Below, in pieces: positions 22,826-31,534 of a stretch of DNA of 33,830 nt (positions within the stretch are counted from its first letter, which is position 1; every line of letters starts with the position of its first letter). The stretch comes from Sporosarcina gallistercoris. GTDB taxonomy: Bacteria > Bacillota > Bacilli > Bacillales_A > Planococcaceae. The translations under genes and the position numbers were made by a program. The notes beneath the pieces are model-generated. The model saw only the letters and a list, made by a program, of their open reading frames with translations, ran no database searches and was not told the DNA's origin. The DNA lies in the NCBI RefSeq assembly GCF_014836415.1, contig NZ_JACSQY010000017.1:1-33830 (forward strand), read 5' to 3'.

Positions 22826-22864
22826 AAAAACCCCTTGTCCTGAACGTACGGACAAGGGGTTTAC
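22826..22864 (-). terminator. Terminator of the HrtAB-like operon
   Basis: Perfect 12-bp stem AACCCCTTGTCC / GGACAAGGGGTT. On the minus strand it is followed by a T-run, a few bases after the ATPase stop, so YhgE is probably transcribed separately. Confidence 0.93.
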
Positions 22865-22868
22865 TCAA

Positions 22869-23543
22869 TTAGGCAATCAAGCCATCTTTCATCGTGACAA
22901 TGCGGTCTGCATAAGGAAGCATCTCTTCATCGTGCGTGACCATAAGTGTTGTGATTTTAAGCGTTTTTGTTAAGTTTCGGATGATCTCCATTACCTCTTT
23001 GGAACGTTTGGAGTCGAGACTCGCTGTCGGTTCATCCGCAAATAGCATTTTCGGTTTATGGATGATCGCACGTGCAATGGCGACACGTTGTTTTTCACCA
23101 CCAGAAAGGGAGGAAGGATAGGCTTCTTTCCGATGTGCCATGCCTACAAGTTCCAATACTTGAGCTACTTCTTGCTTTTGCTGTTTTTTGTTCAACTTCG
23201 TTTCCGCTACATCCAGCATGAGGAGCAATTGGTCTTCAACCGTCAAAAAGGGAACAAGGTGAGACGATTGGAACACAAATCCAAATTCACTCGAACGGAT
23301 TCTGCGGATTTCTTCTTGGCTCATCTGCGTCATATCTTTACCTTCGAAAAGTACTTGCCCGCCGGATGCTTTCTGCAGTCCAGCGGCAATCGTCAAAATA
23401 GTCGACTTGCCGGATCCGGATGGACCGACAAGTGCCGTGATTTCACCTTCGTTCAAGTCAAGATCGACGCCTTTTAAAATCTTCTCACTGACGTCACCGG
23501 TTTTGAATGTTTTTTCGACATCATCAATTGTGAAAATCGCCAT
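22869..23543 (-). CDS. ABC transporter ATP-binding protein (HrtA/LolD-like)
   Basis: A 224-residue ABC ATPase of the MacB/LolD class. Walker A GPSGSGKST is at residues 40-48, the Q-loop in FVFQSSHLVPFLTVEDQL, the signature LSGGEKQRVAIARA, Walker B MLFADEPTASLDS, and the H-loop VTHDEEM. The start at 23543 is chosen because AAGGAGAG lies 7 bases upstream; the longer frame overlaps the permease gene. It begins one base after the stop of the permease gene, so the two are translationally coupled. It probably powers the partner FtsX-type permease in export or membrane extraction. It most resembles haem-efflux HrtA by size and partner, but haem specificity is not proven. Confidence 0.93.
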   Translation of the reverse strand: MAIFTIDDVEKTFKTGDVSEKILKGVDLDLNEGEITALVGPSGSGKSTILTIAAGLQKASGGQVLFEGKDMTQMSQEEIRRIRSSEFGFVFQSSHLVPFLTVEDQLLLMLDVAETKLNKKQQKQEVAQVLELVGMAHRKEAYPSSLSGGEKQRVAIARAIIHKPKMLFADEPTASLDSKRSKEVMEIIRNLTKTLKITTLMVTHDEEMLPYADRIVTMKDGLIA

Positions 23544-23544
23544 C

Positions 23545-24579
23545 TTACATCTCTCCTTGTTGGATTGCCTGTAACGGCTCCACTTTTTTGATTTGGAATC
23601 CGGAAATAGTTGCTCCGATGAATCCAATGACTAGGAATACGACAGATAGTAACAATGTCGTTTCGATCGGCAAGCTAAATGGCATCCCAGCTGGGGCTAC
23701 CAAGCTGAACAATTGGCTGAGGCCGACAGACAATACGAGTGAAACGACGGTAATAAGCAGCATCTGGTACCACATCATGCTGAACAGCGAGCTTGTTTTG
23801 ACGCCGATCGCTTTCAAAATACCATACAACCCGATTTTCTGGACGTTCATCATGTAGAAGAAAATCGCAAACAGCATACCGCTAATCACAACGAGGAACC
23901 AAATAATCATGTTGAGTGACATTTGTTCTGCGCCGTAGCTCGGAATCGTATTCAAGAATTCTTTGTTATCGAATGATTCAAGTCCCTTGATAGAATCAGG
24001 ACTATCCGATCCGGGGATGAAAACCGTCTGCATTTCCATGACACGGTAAATTTCCTGATAGTTTTTCATGCTGATGAATGCAACAGGCGCGTGACTATAC
24101 TTTTGTTTTTCAGCGAACCCAACGACTTTGAACTCTCCGCTGAATTGGTTATTTGTCAAAATGTCGCCGACTTCGATTCCATCATCTTTCAAGGAAGCAT
24201 CGAGTACGACTTCATTGTCTTTGACATTCGGAAACAGGTCGCTGTCAGTGGAAGTCACAAACGCGACACTATGCTGCTTGTCTTCAGCATCGTTGACAAA
24301 GCCCATTTGGATAGACATTGCAGTTGCACCTTCGTAGTCTGCGATCAACTTCTCTTGTTGATCGGCATCGATCTTGGAAAGGTTATATGTTTGTTTTGCA
24401 TCTTCATTCAAATAGAACTGTCCGTTTGGTACGTTTTTAATGAGCGCCGCGTTGTCTTCAGACAACCCATTGGCAAGCCCAGAGATAATGAAAGTCAGGA
24501 AGCTGACCAAAAAGATGATTGAACCGAGAATCAGGAATTTCATTTTGCTTTTTTTAACTTCTTTCCACGCCATTTGCAT
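23545..24579 (-). CDS. FtsX-like ABC permease (HrtB-like)
   Basis: A 344-residue MacB-fold permease with four membrane helices. The first lies near the N-terminus (FLILGSIIFLVSFLTFIISGLANGL). An extracellular domain of about 180 residues follows, then three C-terminal helices (MIIWFLVVISGMLFAIFFYMM, MLLITVVSLVLSVGLSQLFSL, LLLSVVFLVIGFIGATISGF) and the coupling segment KKVEPLQAIQQGEM. The order and the ISGLANGLSEDNAALI opening resemble Staphylococcus HrtB, which extracts haem from the membrane. ATG 24579 follows GGAGGTG at the right spacing. No HssRS-type two-component genes are adjacent, so its substrate could be something else. Confidence 0.88.
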   Translation of the reverse strand: MQMAWKEVKKSKMKFLILGSIIFLVSFLTFIISGLANGLSEDNAALIKNVPNGQFYLNEDAKQTYNLSKIDADQQEKLIADYEGATAMSIQMGFVNDAEDKQHSVAFVTSTDSDLFPNVKDNEVVLDASLKDDGIEVGDILTNNQFSGEFKVVGFAEKQKYSHAPVAFISMKNYQEIYRVMEMQTVFIPGSDSPDSIKGLESFDNKEFLNTIPSYGAEQMSLNMIIWFLVVISGMLFAIFFYMMNVQKIGLYGILKAIGVKTSSLFSMMWYQMLLITVVSLVLSVGLSQLFSLVAPAGMPFSLPIETTLLLSVVFLVIGFIGATISGFQIKKVEPLQAIQQGEM

Positions 24580-24765
24580 GGGAAACACCTCCGTTAGTGA
24601 TTAACCTTAGTGTAATCGCTCAACATGAACTCCACATAAACACGGTATTACAAATGAAACGTTAGAAGTTTTTTTAGGATTTTATTGAGATGAGGAGGTT
24701 AGATGAAAGTTCGAGAACTAACACTCTAAAATTTTCCAACATTCATAGGAAGCTATCTTTAAATA

Positions 24766-24774
24766 TGGTATAAT
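24766..24774 (+). promoter_or_regulatory. Extended -10 promoter for the small membrane gene
   Basis: TGG followed by consensus TATAAT (24769-24774) forms an extended -10 element; no good -35 is present, as is usual for this class. It lies about 85 bases before the next ATG. Confidence 0.6.
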
Positions 24775-24857
24775 TATCCGGAATAATAAAGTCAACATTC
24801 GGAAAACAGTTCTATTACATACGTATACGAGCGTCCAACAAGGAAGGAGGCATTCTT

Positions 24858-25019
24858 ATGGAAACGAGTATGATGTTTTCAATACTCCCTATTTTGTCAC
24901 TACTTTTTTACGTCGTCCCACTTGTATTCATCGTTTGGTTTGTAATCACGTTCATTAGATTACAGAAAGAGAAAAACGAAATCTTGAGAACCATTGCAGA
25001 TAAGTTGAACAAATTGTAA
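24858..25019 (+). CDS. Small single-pass membrane protein (DUF4083-like)
   Basis: A 53-residue protein with AAGGAGG 7 bases before its ATG. It has one long hydrophobic helix (SILPILSLLFYVVPLVFIVWFVITFI, about residues 8-33), followed by a charged amphipathic tail, RLQKEKNEILRTIADKLNKL. The 'FIxxQKExNEILxxIxDKL' tail resembles the DUF4083 family of tiny membrane proteins. Its stop is 16 bases before the LD-carboxypeptidase start, so the two genes are probably cotranscribed from the extended -10 promoter. Function is unknown. Confidence 0.75.
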   Translation: METSMMFSILPILSLLFYVVPLVFIVWFVITFIRLQKEKNEILRTIADKLNKL

Positions 25020-25035
25020 GTGAGGAGGATTCCCT

Positions 25036-26031
25036 ATGAAGCGATTAAGACGAGGGGATACGATTGGTATCTTTTCACCCTCATCACCCGCAACGGTGAA
25101 TGCAGAACCGCGCTATAAACGGGCAAAAGCATTTTTAGAGTCAAAAGGCTTCACTGTGAAAGAAGGGAATTTGACAGGGAAATCCGAGACGTACCGCTCT
25201 GGCACACCAAAAGAGCGGGCAGAGGAACTGAATGAGTTGTTGAGAGATCCTGATGTCGCGATGATCATGTCCACAATTGGCGGTACCAATTCCAATAGCA
25301 TGTTGCCCTACATTGACTACGAAGCATTCAAACAATACCCGAAACTTGTCGTTGGCTATTCGGACACTACGGCGATTCTCCTCGCACTTTATGCTAAAAC
25401 AGGTATTTCCACTTATTATGGTCCTGCTGTGGTGCCATCGTTCGGAGAATTTGAACCACTTGTCAATGTGACGTACCACTATTTTGAACAGTATTTCATG
25501 CAAGAAAATGTCATTCCTTACGAAGTACCGATGCCCGATTATTGGTCAGATGAACCGGTCAACTGGTTGGAGAAGACGACTGAGAAAAAGTTGTATCCGA
25601 ACGAATGGGTGACAGGTCTTCGTGGCAGCGCAGAAGGCCGACTGGTAGGTGGGAATCTGAATACGATGTACGGCTTTATCGGCTCTCCGTATTTTCCTGA
25701 CATTAAGCAGGGGGATATCTTACTGATCGAAGACTGTATGAAAACCGCATCCGTTGTGGAGAAGAACGTTGCCATGCTGAAAGTGCATGGCATTTTCGAA
25801 AAAGTCGCTGGCATCATTTTAGGCAAGCATGAACAATATGATGACTTAGGAACAGGAAAACGACCATTAGATCTATTGCTGGAACAGTTGGATGGTCTGC
25901 AACTTCCGATTCTAGCGGAATTCGATACATGTCATACTCATCCGATGCACCCGTTGGCCATCGGGGGAAAGGTCAGGCTGGATGCGGATGCAAAAACAGT
26001 GACTTGTACTGAACGATGGCTTGATGAATAA
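25036..26031 (+). CDS. S66 family LD-carboxypeptidase / MccF-like peptidase
   Basis: A 331-residue serine peptidase of the S66 family. The nucleophile is in GYSD (S109), the catalytic Glu in LLIEDCM (E232), and the His in FDTCHTHPM (H300). Other family marks are RGDTIGIFSPSSP at the start, MSTIGGTNSNSMLPYIDY (about 78-95) and EGRLVGGNLNTMYGFIGSPYFP (about 200-221). Members cleave L,D-bonds in recycled murein tetrapeptides, or, in the MccF branch, peptidyl-nucleotide antibiotics such as microcin C. The opening and length fit the MccF-like branch found in Bacillales (YocD type). AGGAGG precedes the ATG. It follows a small membrane protein gene in the same unit. Which substrate applies cannot be decided here. 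Confidence 0.92.
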   Translation: MKRLRRGDTIGIFSPSSPATVNAEPRYKRAKAFLESKGFTVKEGNLTGKSETYRSGTPKERAEELNELLRDPDVAMIMSTIGGTNSNSMLPYIDYEAFKQYPKLVVGYSDTTAILLALYAKTGISTYYGPAVVPSFGEFEPLVNVTYHYFEQYFMQENVIPYEVPMPDYWSDEPVNWLEKTTEKKLYPNEWVTGLRGSAEGRLVGGNLNTMYGFIGSPYFPDIKQGDILLIEDCMKTASVVEKNVAMLKVHGIFEKVAGIILGKHEQYDDLGTGKRPLDLLLEQLDGLQLPILAEFDTCHTHPMHPLAIGGKVRLDADAKTVTCTERWLDE

Positions 26032-26081
26032 GTGAGCGAATCTCGGCGCCGTTTAAAAGGAGCGTCCAAGGAGGAACAAGT

Positions 26082-27107
26082 ATGAGCTATTCTCATCTAT
26101 CCAGGAGTTTTATGAACTTCGCAAACATGGAATGTAAAGGCTCCAGCGAACTCTACGAATTTTTATCATTACAGGTTGCTGAAGATGCTGAACTGCTCGG
26201 TATGTGCCTGGCGGTTCCAAAAGGTCAGCCGGTGCCTAATTTATTATTCGGTGCTGTTCATTACCTTCTATTAAAAGGAAAAGAACATCCGCTAAAAAAC
26301 TATTATCAAAGTATGACACATCCACCAATGAGAATAGACGACGAGACCTATGACCATTTCAAAGATTTTTGTGAGTTGCATCGTGATGAAATCATTCCTA
26401 TTTTAAAGAGCAGGTTGGTTCAAACCAATGAAGTGAGAAGATGCGGCTATCTTTATCCAGTATTTTCGTGGATTTACACCCAAGTTGAAAAACCATTATC
26501 TCTTATTGAAATTGGCACCAGTGCGGGTCTTCAGCTTCTGTGGGATCACTATAGCTACTCGTACGGTACTGGGGAAACGTACGGTAATAAAAATGCTAGG
26601 GTTCACATAACTTCGGAAGTTAAAGGGGAACACTTTCCAAAAATGCTTTCTGAAAGTCCGCCCATTGCTTCCAAAATCGGTCTGGATTTGAATATAAGCG
26701 AACTATCGGACCCGGATGATTATTTATGGTTAAAGTCTCTCATTTGGCCAGAACATCAGGAGCGATTGGAGTTATTCGATCAGGCCGCGGACTGTTTGAA
26801 AGATAACCCGGTAAACCTAGTGGAAGGCGATGGAGTGCATTTACTTACAGATGTAGTGGATACATTGCCTACAGACTCTTTGATCTGTATCTTCCACACC
26901 CATGTGGCAAACCAAATCCCAACTGAATCCAAACATGAACTGCTAGAAAAGATCGCAAAGATCGGCAGTAATAGAGACGTTTTTCATATATACAACAACA
27001 TGTGGGATCGCCAACTCCATGTCGATTACTTTCTGAACGGCAAAGCATTCAAAAATACGATTGGTGATACAGATGGACATGGAAGATGGTTTGAATGGAA
27101 TCTGTGA
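26082..27107 (+). CDS. DUF2332 family protein
   Basis: A 341-residue soluble protein with the DUF2332 order: an N-terminal helical part (LSRSFMNFANMECKGSSELYEFLSLQVAED), NLLFGAVHYLLL, a central VRRCGYLYPVFSWIY, the glycine-rich LIEIGTSAGLQLLWDHYSY (about 140-158, methyltransferase-like nucleotide loop), and LVEGDGVHLL. The Rossmann-like features suggest an SAM-dependent methyltransferase relative, but no reaction is known for the family. AAGGAGG precedes the ATG. It opens the loosely packed accessory region on the right. Confidence 0.88.
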   Translation: MSYSHLSRSFMNFANMECKGSSELYEFLSLQVAEDAELLGMCLAVPKGQPVPNLLFGAVHYLLLKGKEHPLKNYYQSMTHPPMRIDDETYDHFKDFCELHRDEIIPILKSRLVQTNEVRRCGYLYPVFSWIYTQVEKPLSLIEIGTSAGLQLLWDHYSYSYGTGETYGNKNARVHITSEVKGEHFPKMLSESPPIASKIGLDLNISELSDPDDYLWLKSLIWPEHQERLELFDQAADCLKDNPVNLVEGDGVHLLTDVVDTLPTDSLICIFHTHVANQIPTESKHELLEKIAKIGSNRDVFHIYNNMWDRQLHVDYFLNGKAFKNTIGDTDGHGRWFEWNL

Positions 27108-27155
27108 AAAGTGTATCTAGCAAGAAGAACTTCTAGTTCACGAGGGGGATTTGCT

Positions 27156-27860
27156 ATGAAACAAGACAAGGCGAAAATTCTTATACTGGGAACTTTCCAT
27201 ATGTCAGAGTATGAAGAGCTGCATTCTGAAAAAAGACAAACTGAAATTCAAGAATTAGTATTAAAAATCGCACGTTTTCAACCGACGAAAATTGCGGTTG
27301 AAATGGTACCGAAAGATAGCGGTTATTTTAATGAAAAATATGATCAATATAAATCAGGTTCACAAAACTTGGAAATGAATGAAATTTTTCAAGTAGCATT
27401 TCGTTTAGATGTTGAGATGGGGCATGAACAGATCTATCCAACTGATTGGATGGGTGACGCTGATATGCACTACAGTGAGGTGGAGAGTTGGGGCAGAGAA
27501 AACCAACCAGAACTTTTAAAAGAAATATATGAGGACCTTTTCATACCGGAATTAACAGATAGTAAAAGTATAGTAGATTATTATAAAGAGCTGAATGATC
27601 CTGTTTTTATCAATGCTATCCATAAAATGTATGTTAATTTAGCCCGTCTTGGAGATTTTGATAACTATATCGGAATGAACTGGTTAAGCTGGTGGTACAA
27701 AAGGAATTTAATTATGTTCAGCAATCTCACTCGTCTAATTGAGTCAGAAGAGGAGCGTATTTTATTTCTAGTAGGCAGCTCTCATTCATCAATTGTCACT
27801 AAGTTTCTGGAAGAAAGTGAAGTTTGTGAAGTCGTTCAACCGCTTCGTGTTCTTTCTTAA
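27156..27860 (+). CDS. DUF5694 (TraB/GumN-like) protein
   Basis: A 234-residue soluble protein that starts KAKILILGTFHMSEY, followed by IARFQPTKIAVEMVPKDSGY and later LDVEMGHEQIYPTDWMGD, and ends RILFLVGSSHSSIVTKFLEES. The GTFHM, VE and GSSH motifs are the conserved histidine/acid motifs of the DUF5694 branch of the TraB/ChaN/GumN (EreA-like) superfamily, some members of which are metal-dependent hydrolases. The ATG at 27156 is chosen because GAGGGGG lies 7 bases upstream. It stands 48 bases after the DUF2332 gene and may be cotranscribed. Confidence 0.82.
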   Translation: MKQDKAKILILGTFHMSEYEELHSEKRQTEIQELVLKIARFQPTKIAVEMVPKDSGYFNEKYDQYKSGSQNLEMNEIFQVAFRLDVEMGHEQIYPTDWMGDADMHYSEVESWGRENQPELLKEIYEDLFIPELTDSKSIVDYYKELNDPVFINAIHKMYVNLARLGDFDNYIGMNWLSWWYKRNLIMFSNLTRLIESEEERILFLVGSSHSSIVTKFLEESEVCEVVQPLRVLS

Positions 27861-27947
27861 ACTATCCGATACATAGATTACCACCACAGCAATGTGCATT
27901 TTTATTTTAATTTATACACGAAAAAATGATGAATAGGGGCGGGATAC

Positions 27948-28145
27948 ATGGTATTGGGAACTGTTCTCTTATCCCTTGCAAGTTTGTATGTCTTGTATAT
28001 TGTAATTTTTTCCGCAGTAAAGGATGGGATTGACAAGTCGGAGGTTGGGCAGTTATTAAAAGCACAGTATGGAATACAAGAGAAAAAGATATCGATCAGT
28101 GATGATGAAATTGAAAAGATATTAGAAGACGAGTTTAAGAACTAA
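27948..28145 (+). CDS. Small single-pass membrane protein
   Basis: A 65-residue protein with one N-terminal membrane helix (LGTVLLSLASLYVLYIVIFSAV) and an acidic cytoplasmic tail rich in Glu, Asp and Lys (ISDDEIEKILEDEFKN). GGGGCGG lies 5 bases before the ATG. I do not recognise the family. It is isolated, with about 90-100 untranslated bases on either side. Confidence 0.65.
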   Translation: MVLGTVLLSLASLYVLYIVIFSAVKDGIDKSEVGQLLKAQYGIQEKKISISDDEIEKILEDEFKN

Positions 28146-28249
28146 AGAGTGCGCATAACTGACTAGTGGGGAATGCAATCGTATTTCTTGTGCATTGGTA
28201 TAAAAACTTTCTTCTAGATAACTACCAACTTTGAGATGCAGGTGAAAGT

Positions 28250-28435
28250 ATGAACAAAAGTCGACCTAGTGTATTAGTATTTGTACTACTTTTAACGATT
28301 GCGTATGCGGTTAGCGGAATAGTACTTGGGCTTGGTTCATGGATTGTCAAAACCCTTGGTTTAGCGGCTGTTATCGGTTATGGAGTACTACTTTATATAG
28401 TATGGAAAAATAAAGAAAAGCGGAAAAAGTCGTAG
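28250..28435 (+). CDS. Small two-helix membrane protein
   Basis: A 61-residue protein with two membrane helices (VLVFVLLLTIAYAVSGIVLGLG and TLGLAAVIGYGVLLYIVW) between a basic start (MNKSR) and a basic end (KNKEKRKKS). AGGTGA lies before the ATG. No family recognised. Confidence 0.6.
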   Translation: MNKSRPSVLVFVLLLTIAYAVSGIVLGLGSWIVKTLGLAAVIGYGVLLYIVWKNKEKRKKS

Positions 28436-28518
28436 GATGAATGATTGTAAGATATCTTTACATATTGAATAATGTAGCTGATAACTCTATGTGGAGGGGG
28501 GCAATTGCTGTTTTTTAA

Positions 28519-28713
28519 TTGCTTTTCGTTTACTATCGAAACAAATTACAATTTTTAGGATGGTATAAAGGAAAAAGTAAAGCGAAACTCCTGAAAGCTG
28601 TTTCACTAGCATTAATATCACTGTCGTTTATATTACTAATCACACCATTTATATTGAATAGGTGGAACATGAAAGCCAGGGGGAATCTCTATGGAAATCG
28701 AACAAATATATGA
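28519..28713 (+). CDS. Doubtful small membrane ORF overlapping a GNAT gene
   Basis: An open frame of 64 codons from a TTG. It has one hydrophobic helix (AVSLALISLSFILLITPFIL) after a basic stretch (KGKSKAKLLK). The upstream GGAGGGGGG is 18-20 bases away and within an inverted repeat GCAATT/AATTGC, so initiation is uncertain. Its last 23 bases overlap the GNAT start and contain that gene's ribosome binding site. It may be a real coupled gene or a remnant. Confidence 0.35.
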   Translation: MLFVYYRNKLQFLGWYKGKSKAKLLKAVSLALISLSFILLITPFILNRWNMKARGNLYGNRTNI

Positions 28714-29248
28714 CGATTTACCTACACTGGAGACTGATCGATTAATTCTCCGGAAAGTCACAGTAGACGATACTAATGACATGCATCACTATGGTGCAGA
28801 TGAAGAAGTATCTAAGTACGTTACTTGGGATACCCATAAAAGAATCTCAGCTACAAAAGAGTTTGTGTTGTACGTGCTGAATAGATACCATAATAAGCAA
28901 ATCGCTCCCTGGAGGATTGAACTGAAAGAAAATGGAAAACTCATTGGAACCATTGATTTTGTTTGGTGGCAACCCAATCATAACAAGGCTGAAATAGGTT
29001 ATGTCCTCTCCAAAGACTATTGGGGTCAAGGAATCGAAACCGAAGCAACAAAAGAAGTCATTAAATTTGGATTCACTAATATGGACCTGATTCGTATCGA
29101 AGCAAGATGCTTCACAGAGAACATCGGCTCCATGCGCGTTATGGAAAAAAGCGGGATGTCATTTGAAGGAGTTATGAGAAAAGCGATGGCGGTAAAAGGA
29201 AAGCACCAAGACTTGCGACTCTATTCAATCTTAAAAGAGGATTTTTAG
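28691..29248 (+). CDS. GNAT acetyltransferase, RimJ/RimL type
   Basis: A 185-residue acetyltransferase of the RimJ/RimL branch. LETDRLILRKVTVDDTNDM (about residues 12-30) is the family opening. GTIDFVWW (about 91-98) is followed by AEIGYVLSKDYWGQGIETEATKEVIKFGF as motif A (GQGIE at the acetyl-CoA pyrophosphate site, about 115-119). The C-terminus has RIEARCFTENIGSMRVMEKSGMSFEG, which is motif B. Such enzymes acetylate ribosomal protein N-termini or small amines and antibiotics. AGGGGG lies 8 bases before the ATG. The substrate is unknown. Confidence 0.9.
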   Translation: MEIEQIYDDLPTLETDRLILRKVTVDDTNDMHHYGADEEVSKYVTWDTHKRISATKEFVLYVLNRYHNKQIAPWRIELKENGKLIGTIDFVWWQPNHNKAEIGYVLSKDYWGQGIETEATKEVIKFGFTNMDLIRIEARCFTENIGSMRVMEKSGMSFEGVMRKAMAVKGKHQDLRLYSILKEDF

Positions 29249-29472
29249 TCGTTCACTTGGAGCTGCCGGATGCCCACTGCCAAAATGAAATCATTCTAGG
29301 AGAATACTGATCATCCCTCTGTAGAAGAGGATGGAAAAATAATTTATGCAGTATGTAAAGTCAATTGTATGATCAAGTTTGGTGCTTACTCGCGCAATAA
29401 TTTAAAGTGTCAGTGTTGCAATCAAGGTCATTTGGGTTAATTCAATTTGATATTTTCCTTTGGAGGGATTCA

Positions 29473-30009
29473 ATGAACATTAGAAGAGCTATTTTATCCG
29501 ATGCAAAAGGCATTGCGAAAGTCCACGTTGATAGTTGGAAAACCACTTACAAAAATATTATTCCAGACGACTTTTTAGAGGCATTATCGTATGAACAACG
29601 AACAGACTTATGGATTCGCAATATATCTAAAGAGACAAACTACATCTTTGTTGCAGAAACTAATCAAAGAGAAATCATAGGATTTGCAGATGGCTGTAAA
29701 AGAGAAGGTAATACTATTGAGAATTCGGGAGACCTCACCTCTATTTATCTTCTTGAAGAATATCAAAAAAAGGGTGCAGGAAAACAATTATTGAAACATC
29801 TTTTTCTCCAATTTGAAAAGTTAGGTTTCGATAGAGTTTTTGTAGAAGTATTAGAAGAGAATGAAACTCGTTTTTTTTATGAGTATTATGGTGCAAATCT
29901 CTTTAAATCTAAAAAGACCATCATAGCAGGTGCTGATTTATCTCTTCTGATTTACGAATGGAATAATCTTAATGACGTATTATCTAAATTGTATATCCCA
30001 TTAAAATGA
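29473..30009 (+). CDS. GNAT family N-acetyltransferase
   Basis: A 178-residue GNAT protein that opens MNIRRAILSDAKGIAKVHVDSWKTTYKNIIPDDFLE, typical of the branch with an N-terminal 'VHxxSWxxTYxxIIPxxFL'. Strand IFVAETNQREIIGFADG is followed by DLTSIYLLEEYQKKGAGKQLLKHLF as motif A (QKKGAG at about 104-109), and VFVEVLEENETRFFYEYYGANLF as motif B. The ATG at 29473 is chosen because TGGAGGG is 5 bases upstream; the frame is open further left without a site. The tail (about residues 150-178) is slightly longer than usual. Confidence 0.88.
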   Translation: MNIRRAILSDAKGIAKVHVDSWKTTYKNIIPDDFLEALSYEQRTDLWIRNISKETNYIFVAETNQREIIGFADGCKREGNTIENSGDLTSIYLLEEYQKKGAGKQLLKHLFLQFEKLGFDRVFVEVLEENETRFFYEYYGANLFKSKKTIIAGADLSLLIYEWNNLNDVLSKLYIPLK

Positions 30010-30050
30010 GGACTTAATTACATAAAGGAAAACAGTATCGGAGGAATAAT

Positions 30051-30728
30051 ATGGAAATAAAGCAAGTCACATTACAAACCATCAACATAGAAGAAATGAA
30101 ACACTTTTATACAGTTACGCTAGGATTAGATTTAGTTGAGGAGAACGAGGACAAGTTTTGTGTCGCAGTCGGTTCAAGTAAATTGGAGTTTACAAGAGAC
30201 AATGAAAAAGTGAATCCTTATTACCACTTCGCCTTTAATATACAAAGAAATAAATTTAATGAAGGAAAGTCATGGGTTGAAGAACGAGTAAGTTTAAATC
30301 GAGAAGATGGAGAGGACGAAGCAGACTTCCCACATTTATCAGCTCGCTCGCTCTATTTTAATGATCCCTCTGGTAATATTGTAGAATTCATTTCTAGACA
30401 GTCTACATGTGACACAGGAGACGAACCCTTTTCCCCTAAGAGTATATTAAATATCAGTGAAATTAGTCTCACAGTTCCTGATGCAATTCAAGTTGGACGA
30501 CAGTTAATAGAGTTGGATATCAAAGAACGTAACAACGAACCATTAAGTACTACTTCTCTTAACTTCATGGGAGATACTTCAGCTGGAATCTTTATTTTAT
30601 TAGTCCAACCGGGGCGGAAGTGGATATTTTCAGATAAGATTTCGGCTATTTTTCCTCTTGAAATTACACTGGAAAGGGATGAGAAGATTACTTTAAACAA
30701 TAAGAATGAAGTAGTAATAACTACCTAA
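30051..30728 (+). CDS. VOC (glyoxalase/dioxygenase fold) family protein
   Basis: A 225-residue protein. The first VOC module (about residues 1-120) has IKQVTLQTINIEEMKHFYTVTLGLDLVEE, NPYYHFAFNI with a metal-ligand-type His, and ARSLYFNDPSGNIVEFISR, where the Glu is the usual C-terminal metal ligand. The second half (ISEISLTVPDAIQVGRQLIE ... GIFILLVQPGRKW) is a weak second module. Possible roles are glyoxalase-like, dioxygenase or antibiotic-binding proteins; none can be picked. CGGAGG precedes the ATG and the gene follows the GNAT gene by 41 bases. Confidence 0.87.
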   Translation: MEIKQVTLQTINIEEMKHFYTVTLGLDLVEENEDKFCVAVGSSKLEFTRDNEKVNPYYHFAFNIQRNKFNEGKSWVEERVSLNREDGEDEADFPHLSARSLYFNDPSGNIVEFISRQSTCDTGDEPFSPKSILNISEISLTVPDAIQVGRQLIELDIKERNNEPLSTTSLNFMGDTSAGIFILLVQPGRKWIFSDKISAIFPLEITLERDEKITLNNKNEVVITT

Positions 30729-30988
30729 CTATCTAAATGTCGCGCTCCATCATATTTCAATCCACCCCGTTAAAAAATGCTCATCATAAAATCGAAAATG
30801 AACTTTTGCCGTACCATATGTATAGTGCAAAATGAAAGTATATAGTTTTTCAACTATACTTGGAGAAAAGGAGATATGGCTGGTGAACAGGTGGAAGAAA
30901 GAGAATCTCTGAGGGAAGCTACAATGATTACAACTAGTTAGCTGACAAGAACTAGAAAATCATATCTATAATAGTTAGGGGATATCCA

Positions 30989-31483
30989 ATGATACGTCGT
31001 TTAGTGGCAACAGATGCAGAAAACTATCTTGCGCTCCGATTAGAGGCTTTACAAAACAGTCCTGAATCATTCAGTTCTACATATGAAGAAGAAAAAGATC
31101 AACCTGTCGATAAATACAGAAAAAGATTTGAATCACAAGAATCCTTTACATTTGGTGCTTTTGAAAATAGGAAACTTATTGGCATGATTACGTTGGTTAA
31201 GGAACAGCGGGTGAAACTGCGCCATCGAACATCGATTGTAGCCATGTATGTTTCGCCAACTAGACGTGGTTTAGGCCTTGGCATGTCTTTAATGAAAGAA
31301 GCGATTATGATGGCAAAAGAATTGGAAGGGGTAGAGCAAGTTCACTTAGCTGTGGTGACGACAAACAAGTCAGCGAAAAAACTATATAATTCTCTAGGAT
31401 TTGAAATTTTCGGAACCGAGAAACGAGCATTAAAGTTAAATGATAGTTATTTTGATGAAGACTTAATGGTCTTGTTTCTTTAA
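30989..31483 (+). CDS. GNAT family N-acetyltransferase
   Basis: A 164-residue single-domain acetyltransferase. IRRLVATDAENYLALRLEALQNSPESFSSTYEEE is the opening of the common 'RxxDAxxYxxLRLxAL' branch. FGAFENRKLIGMITLV is followed by VAMYVSPTRRGLGLGMSLMKEAI as motif A (RRGLGLG, about 91-97), and VHLAVVTTNKSAKKLYNSLGFEIFG as motif B. It is preceded by TAGGGG and about 260 bases without a clear gene. Substrate is unknown. Confidence 0.9.
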   Translation: MIRRLVATDAENYLALRLEALQNSPESFSSTYEEEKDQPVDKYRKRFESQESFTFGAFENRKLIGMITLVKEQRVKLRHRTSIVAMYVSPTRRGLGLGMSLMKEAIMMAKELEGVEQVHLAVVTTNKSAKKLYNSLGFEIFGTEKRALKLNDSYFDEDLMVLFL

Positions 31484-31534
31484 TGGGTAGCGTCAGGAAA
31501 ATGCGGATTTACAACGATAAGCATTTATGGGACA

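Noticed and set aside
30876..30941. 21-codon ORF with a good AAAAGGAGAT site
   Set aside because: Composition is not convincing, overlapping frames are equally open, and no conservation can be judged; kept out of the gene list.
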